The position numbers and the translations under genes are program-made. The notes under the pieces were generated by a model, which did no database searches, was not told the DNA's origin, and was given only the letters and a program-made list of their open reading frames with translations. From positions 1 to 9,323 of the forward strand of contig CALEBD010000225.1 in the NCBI GenBank assembly GCA_937944945.1: 9,323 nucleotides of DNA, read 5' to 3'. Origin of the DNA: an uncultured Clostridium sp. Lineage in GTDB: Bacteria > Bacillota > Clostridia > Peptostreptococcales > Peptostreptococcaceae. Shown here piece by piece: positions 1 to 5,756 of this stretch (positions within the stretch are counted from its first letter, which is position 1; every line of letters starts with the position of its first letter).

Positions 1-2
1 TT

Positions 3-287
3 GATTACTACACAGATTTTTTAGAAAGTAGTAAAGCAGGTAATGGTAATTTGGATGCAAATTATATTGCACAAATAAGTGGTGTATCTGTAGACGGTAT
101 TATAGCTGAGATTAGATTAGAGAAAGATAATGTAGGTATAGTAGTTTTCTTAAAAGACCCTAACACTTTAGAGCAACTAACTGCAGATTTAAATGGTATC
201 TTTGAAGTTACACAAGTTGCTGATAAAGGAAGTGTGTCTTTAGATAATACTTCCCTAACAAAATACATCATCAATGGTATTCGTTAG
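3..287 (+). CDS. Unidentified protein, C-terminal part only (5' end outside window)
   Basis: The frame is open from the first complete codon at position 3 to a TAG at 285-287, so this is the last 94 residues of a gene that begins upstream. A TTG at 51 is the first possible start inside the window, but it has no ribosome binding site and the frame continues through it, so I do not take it as a start. The visible protein is mixed alpha/beta in character, with acidic and hydrophobic stretches (for example GIIAEIRLEKDNVGIVVFL) and no membrane segment or motif I recognise. It ends in NGIR. It lies just upstream of the control region of the actin-like gene and is probably the end of the preceding transcription unit. 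No function can be offered. Confidence 0.6.
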   Translation, partial: DYYTDFLESSKAGNGNLDANYIAQISGVSVDGIIAEIRLEKDNVGIVVFLKDPNTLEQLTADLNGIFEVTQVADKGSVSLDNTSLTKYIINGIR

Positions 288-310
288 TGTACACAATAAA
301 ACATTATCTT

Positions 311-324
311 TGAATATGTATTCA
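311..324. promoter_or_regulatory. 14-bp palindrome, operator-like
   Basis: TGAATATGTATTCA is a palindrome with 6-bp arms around a 2-base centre. It lies in the gene-free stretch between the first gene and the actin-like operon. Its size and symmetry fit a dimeric DNA-binding protein. Which protein binds it is unknown; the small protein encoded at 1835-2323 is one local candidate. Confidence 0.35.
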
Positions 325-337
325 GTATATTAACCTG

Positions 338-384
338 AAATAGTAATTAGTGATAATAGGTTCTATCGCTAAATAGTAATTAGT
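338..384. repeat. Spaced 14-bp direct repeat, possible centromere-type iteron
   Basis: AAATAGTAATTAGT occurs exactly at 338-351 and again at 371-384. The spacing is 33 bp, close to three helical turns, which would put both copies on one face of the DNA. A short inverted pair, AACCT at 332-336 and AGGTT at 358-362, brackets the first copy. ParR-type adaptors bind direct repeats upstream of a ParM gene in known plasmid systems, so a parC-like role is reasonable here. Two copies are few compared with known centromeres, and the AT-rich sequence raises the odds of a chance repeat. Confidence 0.35.
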
Positions 385-386
385 AG

Positions 387-441
387 TATTAGCTATACAT
401 GTAGTTCGGGGGATGGTTATTTCTACATGTATATGCTAATA
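387..441 (+). promoter_or_regulatory. Hairpin 1 of a two-hairpin leader upstream of the actin-like gene
   Basis: Positions 387-404 pair with 423-441 to give a long stem (TATTAGC, one bulged base, then ATACATGTAG-type pairing) closed by an 18-base loop, 405-422. The loop is unusually G-rich for this region (TTCGGGGGATGG). The 3' arm of this stem shares TATGCTAATA with the 5' arm of the next hairpin, so the two cannot form fully at the same time. Confidence 0.5.
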
Positions 442-478
442 TAAGAATATTATAATTTAGTATTCTTATATTAGCATA
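432..478 (+). promoter_or_regulatory. Hairpin 2: perfect 18-bp inverted repeat with a -10-like box in its loop
   Basis: TATGCTAATATAAGAATA (432-449) is exactly complementary to 461-478, with an 11-base loop (450-460). The loop contains TATAAT at 451-456, a perfect match to a sigma-A -10 box, but I see no good -35 at the right distance. No T-run follows the stem, so it is not a normal intrinsic terminator. It could be an operator around a promoter, a protein-binding site of the segregation system, or half of an RNA switch with hairpin 1. It ends 39 bp before the actin-like start codon. Confidence 0.5.
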
Positions 479-516
479 AGCTAAAAATATAAATAAAATT
501 AGTAGGAGGAGTTTAA

Positions 517-1809
517 ATGCTACAAAATGTAAATTTAAAGACTACAGCGAAGGCGAAGACTGTAATTCAAAAAGGAGAAGAAAAATTACATGAGCATTAT
601 AGTGTTTATAATGTGGACACTAGAAAAAGATTATTAGTAGGTGTTGATGGAGGTTCTACACAAACAAGAGTTCTTATCATAGACAACTTAGAAGAACCAG
701 ATACTGAGTTATATACAATACCTTCAACATCATCTTTTGTTGTAAAAGATTTAGAAATAAGAAATCAAGGTGAAAATCTATATGATGTTATGGATTCATA
801 TATAACAAACTTAGCTAGTTCAGCTGAGCCAATTTTCACAAAAGAAAGAGTTATTAGAGGAAATAAGAAAGTTGACTTTAATGGTACAGAAGAAAGAATT
901 TCTTCTACTAACCAAAAGATTTCTTCTAAACCATTCTATATTAACATAATTGATGCTATTGGATATGCTATTGTTCAAAAGTATACAGAAATACCAAAAC
1001 AAGTTGATATTATATTAGGTGTTGCTTTACCTCCAGACGATAGAGCGTCTCAAGTAAACATTGATAAGTTTAACTCAATAATTAACAACAGCTTCAAATG
1101 GGCAAATGAAGAGTTAGGTGTTGAAATAACTATAAATGTTATAGAAAACATTGTTAGAACAGAGCCTGAAGCATTTATCATGGCTTATCATATTACTCAA
1201 GAAGAAGAAATTCCTGAGGTAGAATTACACATTAATGCAGGTGGAAGAAGTATTGGTATAGAACTTCTTGAAAATGGTAGAGCAATAGATTCAGTTAGTA
1301 AAACATTAGCTTATGGTGGAGCTCCAATGTTAGAAGATTTAGGTAACTTAATATCTAAGTCTGAAGGTGGAAGAAAACCATCTAATAAAGCATTAACTGA
1401 AGCCATCAAAACAGGTTTATTAAAAGTTGGTAATACAACAAAGGACATTACAGACTATATCAAAACTATCAAAAAGCAATATGCTGATAGAATCTATAAT
1501 GATGTAATCAAAGAAGTGTTTGATGTTCAAAGAGAAATAACTTTAAATGATGTTAACATTATATCTATTTCAGGTGGTACTTTCTCTGAAGGAGAGTGTG
1601 GCATTTCTGTAGCAGAATACTTAGAAGAAGATTTCAAGAAAGCGGCTCCAAATACTGATTTTGTTTATATCGAATATAATTATATTCCACTAGGATTAGC
1701 ATTTAATTTATTTAATGAATATGGTGGATTTATAGAAGATGTAAGCTATGGTGAGGTAGATGAATCAGCTGTGGAAATGACAGAAGAAAATCTTGATATT
1801 GAGAATTAA
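517..1809 (+). CDS. ParM-like actin-family filament protein (DNA segregation)
   Basis: This 430-residue protein carries the actin/Hsp70/ParM nucleotide-binding signature. The phosphate-1 loop is LLVGVDGGSTQTR (Asp44 to Arg51), the second phosphate loop is HINAGGRSIGIEL (from His238), and the adenosine motif is SISGGTFSEG (Ser352 to Thr355). Glu218 in TEPEAF sits where ParM has a catalytic glutamate. ParM-family proteins polymerise with ATP and push or pull DNA copies apart through an adaptor bound to a centromere. Two things are odd: a tail of about 37 residues precedes the actin core, which normally starts close to the N-terminus, and the usual Asp of the second phosphate loop is Asn240. The start at 517 has a strong AGGAGGAG (504-511). 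It is first in an operon that continues to 5645, directly behind a repeat-rich control region, as in par loci. MreB or a diol-dehydratase reactivase is less likely given the context. Sure of the fold, less so of the role. Confidence 0.8.
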   Translation: MLQNVNLKTTAKAKTVIQKGEEKLHEHYSVYNVDTRKRLLVGVDGGSTQTRVLIIDNLEEPDTELYTIPSTSSFVVKDLEIRNQGENLYDVMDSYITNLASSAEPIFTKERVIRGNKKVDFNGTEERISSTNQKISSKPFYINIIDAIGYAIVQKYTEIPKQVDIILGVALPPDDRASQVNIDKFNSIINNSFKWANEELGVEITINVIENIVRTEPEAFIMAYHITQEEEIPEVELHINAGGRSIGIELLENGRAIDSVSKTLAYGGAPMLEDLGNLISKSEGGRKPSNKALTEAIKTGLLKVGNTTKDITDYIKTIKKQYADRIYNDVIKEVFDVQREITLNDVNIISISGGTFSEGECGISVAEYLEEDFKKAAPNTDFVYIEYNYIPLGLAFNLFNEYGGFIEDVSYGEVDESAVEMTEENLDIEN

Positions 1810-1834
1810 TATTAAGTAAAAGATGGTGATTTAA

Positions 1835-2323
1835 GTGAGTGAAGATAACATTGTCTCAGCTGTTACATTAGGTGGCGGTGTTATTTATGTAAGTGATGAA
1901 GAGACAGAGGACTTTTTGGCAACACTAATAGATAAGGGAATTCTTTGGGAATTCCTTTCTTCTATTTTAACAGAGTATGTTAAGGGTGGTAGACATAAAG
2001 ACTTTTATGAACAGCAAAATAACTTAGACGAAATAGCAGAAAATCTAAAACAATTAAAAGTAATGACAGAAACAAATAAAAATTTAGAAAATGAAATGGT
2101 TACAATGAAAGACCAAATGGCAACTATGATGAAACTAATGTCATCATTAAGTACTAGTAATGTTGTAACAGTTGCTCCTAATAGTGTACCTGCTGTTAGT
2201 GTAGCAGAACCTAAGACAGAACCAGTAGTAGCCAAAAAGAAAGTTGCACCAAAACCACCAACAGGTAAAACAGGTGGATTTGCGGCAATGGCTAAAAAGG
2301 CATCTGCATTTAACCGTAAGTAA
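1835..2323 (+). CDS. Small coiled-coil protein, candidate ParR-like adaptor
   Basis: This 162-residue protein starts at GTG 1835 behind AGATGGTGAT, 25 bp after the actin-like gene. Residues about 14-50 run strand (GGVIYVS), helix (DEETEDFLATLID), turn (KGI), helix (WEFLSSILTEYVKG). That is the order and length of a ribbon-helix-helix unit, although the sequence match is loose. Residues about 57-105 form a likely coiled coil rich in Leu, Met, Glu and Lys. A Pro/Val/Ala linker follows, then a very basic tail (131-162, ending KKASAFNRK). In ParMRC systems the gene after parM encodes the DNA-binding adaptor ParR, usually around 100 residues; this one is longer. Position, possible RHH fold and basic tail support an adaptor role, but this is inference and I do not recognise the family. 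Confidence 0.5.
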   Translation: MSEDNIVSAVTLGGGVIYVSDEETEDFLATLIDKGILWEFLSSILTEYVKGGRHKDFYEQQNNLDEIAENLKQLKVMTETNKNLENEMVTMKDQMATMMKLMSSLSTSNVVTVAPNSVPAVSVAEPKTEPVVAKKKVAPKPPTGKTGGFAAMAKKASAFNRK

Positions 2324-2334
2324 GGAGTGATTTA

Positions 2335-3417
2335 ATGGATTATGCTTCTTTTTGGGGCTTGACAGCTCCACAGCTTGTATTACAGGATGTAGACTTAACT
2401 ACATTTGGTAAAGCTGTGAGTCTATTAAATAATGCACAAGACTCACATAAGCTAACTTCTTTCAGAATGGAACTAGATGAATTGTCTAATTTTCTTACTA
2501 ACAAACTGCATTTTGATTATAAGGATGCAGAGATAAGAAAGAAGGCTAGACAACTTGAATTATCTAAACTTCATTATGAAACAGGTAAAGAAGTTAGAAA
2601 ATCAAAACTAATTCCAAAGGAAGAAATTCCTGCATTTGAGAAAATGATAAATAGTTTTCCTAAAGAACTTTCATCATATATCATGATAGATGGTAATAGA
2701 GTAGATATATCTGAGTCGGCATTAAAAATTATAAAATGTTTTCTAGGTAAACAATATATAATTGATGACTACAGAAAGAACATAAAAGTTAATGCTTCTC
2801 AAGAGATTTTAGTTTTTAATAGAAAACTGGAAGATGTAATCTATGGTAAAGAACAATCTATTAAATATAGATATATGCAGAAAATATCTAGTTCTAAAGA
2901 TAATGAAGCTATTCTAACAGCTACTATAGCTTCTATACAAAAAGATATTTCTATCTTAAAGAAACTTATAGATTATAATGAACAAGACAATACAAATACA
3001 TCACAGGAACCTCTAGGTGTTTCTTCTAAGCAATTATCTATGTTACCTGTAAAGTATGATAATTTTATAAAGAACTTAAAGAAGTTAGGAATATTAAAAA
3101 GAGTAACTTACTCAGACCTTAATATTCTATTAGAGATTTATTCTTGGGCACAAGACTTAACACTAGAGTTTTATAACTCAGAGTTTGGATTAGACTTGTC
3201 TAAAGAAGAAATGGAGAAGGTATTCTTAGAGTTAGATAAGTTAGGATTAGTTGGATTAAATTTATATGCTACTGATTTCTTACTTAATAGTTTAATGAGT
3301 ATCTTATTAGTTAAGCCGTTTAACTTTAGTATCCCTAGCGAAAGTGGCTTAGCTTTAGTTATAACAGAAATAGACAGAGCACTTGATTCTCGTATCAAGT
3401 TTGGGGAAGGGATATAA
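2335..3417 (+). CDS. Unrecognised 360-aa, mostly helical protein
   Basis: ATG 2335 follows a clear AAGGAGTGA (2322-2330), 11 bp after the previous stop, and the gene ends at TAA directly abutting the exonuclease start. The protein looks soluble and largely helical, without signal peptide or membrane segment. Charged helices rich in Lys/Glu fill residues about 60-110 and 150-220. A hydrophobic C-terminal part (about 290-345) contains LDKLGLVGLNLYATDFLLNS. I see no catalytic motif, nucleotide-binding loop or zinc site. The zero-base junction with the 5' nuclease suggests translational coupling and perhaps a shared role in DNA replication or processing, but only the position supports this. The function is unknown. 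Confidence 0.6.
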   Translation: MDYASFWGLTAPQLVLQDVDLTTFGKAVSLLNNAQDSHKLTSFRMELDELSNFLTNKLHFDYKDAEIRKKARQLELSKLHYETGKEVRKSKLIPKEEIPAFEKMINSFPKELSSYIMIDGNRVDISESALKIIKCFLGKQYIIDDYRKNIKVNASQEILVFNRKLEDVIYGKEQSIKYRYMQKISSSKDNEAILTATIASIQKDISILKKLIDYNEQDNTNTSQEPLGVSSKQLSMLPVKYDNFIKNLKKLGILKRVTYSDLNILLEIYSWAQDLTLEFYNSEFGLDLSKEEMEKVFLELDKLGLVGLNLYATDFLLNSLMSILLVKPFNFSIPSESGLALVITEIDRALDSRIKFGEGI

Positions 3418-4446
3418 ATGCGAAATAAATTAGTAATTTTTGATGTATCGCCTTTTATCTATAGTGCTATGGGAATAGATAAATATAGGAATGATACTCT
3501 TTATGATTTTCCAGTAGGTGGAATTAAGAATTTATTAAAGCACGTATCTTCCGTATTAAGAAGTTATGGTGATGTCGTACTTTGTTTCGACTCAAGAAGT
3601 TTTAGAAAAGATATAAACCCTGCGTATAAGGCAGGTAGACAAAAGAATCCTTTAGTTTATGCTCAATTGGATTTATTATATGAAGTGCTTCCTAAATGTG
3701 GGATAGTTTGTTTGAAAGAAGAAGGTTTAGAAGCTGACGATTTAATATATAATGTTGTCGAAGCTAATCAAAGCGAATACCTTGTGATAGAAATAATGGG
3801 AACAGATTATGACTTAACTCATAATGTAGCATACACAAATGTTTTATTCCGTTCTATAACAACACAGGTACATGGTGTTTCACCTTCTAATTTTACCACA
3901 GCAATTATTCCTGGTAAGAAGCTTTTATATAACACTATAGCCGCATATAAAGTATTTTGTGGTGATAATTCAGATAATATAGCTGGGTTCAAAGGTACAA
4001 ATCCAAATATAACTGGAGAATTATTATACAATAAATATATTCAATTAATATCTAATCTAAACTTAGAACCAAAAATATTACGAAGTCGTGCATTACTCGA
4101 AAAATTTATAGCTAAGTGTGGTAGTATCCTAACTGATATAGACAGAATGAAATTGAAGACTAACATGGATTTGGTATATCCTCGTGTAGTCAAAGGTGAT
4201 TTTAAACAAGTTACCATCAGAAAAGGAATGAACTTAGCTCCTTTACAAAGTGTCTTATCGACATTTGAAGATAAAGTTTCATTAAGGTCTTTGGATTTAA
4301 AAATAAATTCTATAGACACAAGTATAGTTAGTAAAATGAAAATAATGGCTCAAGATTTGAAAACTGGAGAGTATTCTATTGATAATAATAGACCTTTTAG
4401 AGATGTAGGAATTAATACTGAAGTAGTTAATCTCAAGGAGTTTTAA
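3418..4446 (+). CDS. 5'-3' exonuclease / flap endonuclease (T5 FEN, PolA N-domain family)
   Basis: The 342-residue product has the full carboxylate set of metal-dependent 5' nucleases: Asp9 (VIFDVSPF), Asp58 (LCFDSR), Glu105-Asp107-Asp108 (GLEADDLIYN), Asp130 and Asp132 (GTDYDL), and Asp183 and Asp186 (CGDNSDNIAGFKG). The spacings E-x-D-D, D-x-D and D-x-x-D match T5 FEN. FRKDINPAYKAGR (62-74) is the conserved Arg/Tyr-Lys-rich segment that binds the 5' DNA end, and residues from about 182 form the helix-3-turn-helix. Such enzymes remove RNA primers and flaps during replication or degrade DNA from 5' ends. The protein is about 50 residues longer than T5 FEN, with extra sequence at the C-terminus, and it is not fused to a polymerase. 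The RBS is GGGGAAGGG (3403-3411). It sits mid-operon between two unknown genes and is probably intact and active. Confidence 0.9.
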   Translation: MRNKLVIFDVSPFIYSAMGIDKYRNDTLYDFPVGGIKNLLKHVSSVLRSYGDVVLCFDSRSFRKDINPAYKAGRQKNPLVYAQLDLLYEVLPKCGIVCLKEEGLEADDLIYNVVEANQSEYLVIEIMGTDYDLTHNVAYTNVLFRSITTQVHGVSPSNFTTAIIPGKKLLYNTIAAYKVFCGDNSDNIAGFKGTNPNITGELLYNKYIQLISNLNLEPKILRSRALLEKFIAKCGSILTDIDRMKLKTNMDLVYPRVVKGDFKQVTIRKGMNLAPLQSVLSTFEDKVSLRSLDLKINSIDTSIVSKMKIMAQDLKTGEYSIDNNRPFRDVGINTEVVNLKEF

Positions 4447-5004
4447 ATGTATATACCTTACTACCAAGTAAATCCTTTTATACTTAATTCATATAAATTA
4501 AGATATACGAACCTGTTAACCTTTCAACCGAAAATAACATTAGAAAGTTACATTAAAAGCCAATTACATTGTAATATAGTAACTCCTATCTATGGAAGAA
4601 GTTTATTACAGTACAAGGAGGCTTTTGATTGTTTAACAGGCAATAGTGAAAATATTAAGAGTCTTCAGAAAGTACTGCAATGGTATTATGAGGATTTAGG
4701 GAATTTTATTTTAAATACATTTAAGTATTTAGAAGAAGATTTCAGCATTATTGACACAAGTATTCTAAAACCTTCTTTACATCTCGGAAAGGTAATTTCT
4801 TTGAATAAAGTAGAATCGGATTTAGAAATAATATTAAATGAAAATCGACCTGTGGAGGATGGAGAATTTGATTATATAAAAATATTATTAGAAATAAATC
4901 TTTTGCAGGTGCCAGATTTGAAACCAAGTCGTATACTAGCAGAAATGTTAACAATGAAGTTTATAGCTTTTCAAAAAGAAAGCTATGTGATAGGAGTGAA
5001 ATAA
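4447..5004 (+). CDS. Unrecognised 185-aa protein
   Basis: ATG 4447 directly follows the exonuclease stop, with AAGGAG at 4435-4440 inside the end of that gene. The TAA (5002-5004) overlaps the next ATG by one base, so the gene is translationally coupled on both sides. The protein is soluble-looking, rich in Tyr, Leu and Ile, and opens with MYIPYYQVNPFILNSYKLRY. A stretch around residues 60-105 (ENIKSLQKVLQWYYEDLGNF and what follows) looks helical. The C-terminal third is acidic (Asp/Glu-rich at about 121-140) and then helical. There is no motif I recognise. Because it is coupled to the alpha-like gene, it could be a partner of that protein, but nothing in its own sequence shows this. Confidence 0.55.
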   Translation: MYIPYYQVNPFILNSYKLRYTNLLTFQPKITLESYIKSQLHCNIVTPIYGRSLLQYKEAFDCLTGNSENIKSLQKVLQWYYEDLGNFILNTFKYLEEDFSIIDTSILKPSLHLGKVISLNKVESDLEIILNENRPVEDGEFDYIKILLEINLLQVPDLKPSRILAEMLTMKFIAFQKESYVIGVK

Positions 5005-5495
5005 TGGGAATGCAAACTTTTAAAGTTGTTTGTAGAAAGGGTCAAGGTGAAGCTCTCGGTAATTTACTTAGGGATATAGCTTATTCTTATATTCCTTGTT
5101 GGAGACCTATTGCATATTCTATCGATAAGAAAGTTAGTAATATTTTATATAGTGAAGATACTATATTACAAGATATGATTGAATTTTCTTGTAACTTAGC
5201 AACGCTTAATTTTAAGGTTAAGCAAGAAATAAATACTGACTTTGTTGTTGAACATTATACTTTCAAATCTCACTTAACAAGTGATGACTTGAAGAAGGGT
5301 TCAGTGATAGAGTGCATTAGTGAAGAAAGCGTTGGTCTGTTAGATAGTGTGAAGGAGGAACCTATTACAATTACTATATATTACAGAAAAGCTTTCGGTG
5401 TAATACCTGTGAGTGAAAATATATCTTTTTTACGTGGAAAAGGTGAATCAAGAAAAGAAGTAAAAGTAATGTCTTCGAATCATACTGTATTATAA
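5004..5495 (+). CDS. RNA polymerase alpha-subunit-like protein, N-terminal portion (ends at an in-frame TAA)
   Basis: The 163 residues before the stop follow the plan of the bacterial RpoA N-terminal domain. CRKGQGEALGNLLRDIAYSYIP (10-31) matches the conserved segment of the type ERGxGxTLGNALRRxLLSSxP. QDMIEFSCNLATLNFKV (56-72) matches the EDxxEIxLNLKxLxxKV segment. LTSDDLKKGSVIECISEES (91-109) matches the VTAxDI...VEIxNPxH region, and YYRKAFGVIPVSEN (126-139) matches the VxRGRGYVPAxEN strand. In cells alpha dimerises and seeds assembly of the beta and beta' subunits. The second Arg of the GNxLRR motif, important for assembly in E. coli, is Asp24 here. No C-terminal DNA-binding domain is encoded. 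ATG 5004 has TAGGAGTGA (4991-4999) and overlaps the previous stop. The protein stops where the last part of the dimerisation fold should begin; that part lies in frame downstream. A distant archaeal RpoD/Rpb3 type is possible, but the bacterial pattern fits better. Confidence 0.7.
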   Translation: MGMQTFKVVCRKGQGEALGNLLRDIAYSYIPCWRPIAYSIDKKVSNILYSEDTILQDMIEFSCNLATLNFKVKQEINTDFVVEHYTFKSHLTSDDLKKGSVIECISEESVGLLDSVKEEPITITIYYRKAFGVIPVSENISFLRGKGESRKEVKVMSSNHTVL

Positions 5496-5645
5496 TCTTT
5501 TGCTTATAAGGTAGAAGATTATAGTCTTGATGAAGAAGAATTAGAAATGCGTATTAGTACAAAGTCAATTGATGAAAAAGAACTTTTAAATCTTAGTATA
5601 GATACTTGTATTAAGACTCTATCTAATTTTAAAAATAAAATATAA
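5496..5645 (+). pseudogene. In-frame continuation of the alpha-like gene beyond TAA 5493-5495 (C-terminal part of alpha NTD)
   Basis: Directly after the TAA the same frame stays open for 49 codons to a TAA at 5643-5645. It reads SFAYKVEDYSLDEEELEMRI, then STKSIDEKELLNLSI and DTCIKTLSNF, which matches the end of the RpoA N-terminal domain (VxYxVExxR...DxLxLEIxTxGSIxPEEALxxAAxILxxxLxxF). No start codon with a ribosome binding site precedes it; the only in-frame ATG is at 5547, inside the conserved part. Read as one frame the whole product would be 213 positions, close to the size of an alpha NTD. The segment is therefore either made by stop-codon readthrough, lost through a recent nonsense mutation, or separated by a sequencing error. 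Listed as a pseudogene fragment for want of a better type. Confidence 0.65.
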
Positions 5646-5756
5646 ATTTAAATATTAATAAATTTCTAAGTTACCCTATCTTATGTGTGATGTTTAAAAC
5701 ATGACTACATAATTGCGGTATCTTATAACAACTTGATAAACAAAGGAGGTAGTAAC
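5646..5756 (+). promoter_or_regulatory. Intergenic control region before the 607-aa gene, with operator-like palindrome
   Basis: This gap separates the main operon from the next gene. ATGTTT-A-AAACAT (5690-5702) is a perfect 6-bp-arm palindrome that could be an operator. AAATTTA (5644-5650) and TAAATTT (5659-5665) form a weak AT-only hairpin overlapping the preceding stop, too weak to call a terminator. No convincing sigma-A -35/-10 pair is visible, although a promoter would be expected here. The RBS AAAGGAGGT (5742-5750) stands 6 bases before ATG 5757 and is among the best in the window. Confidence 0.35.

Noticed and set aside
51..287. TTG at 51 as the start of a complete 78-aa gene
   Set aside because: No RBS is present and the frame is open to the window edge, so it is the tail of a longer gene.
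5493..5495. TAA recoded as a sense codon throughout this element
   Set aside because: At least six well-bounded genes in the window end in TAA directly before the next gene's RBS or start, so general recoding would fuse them. Only local readthrough remains possible.
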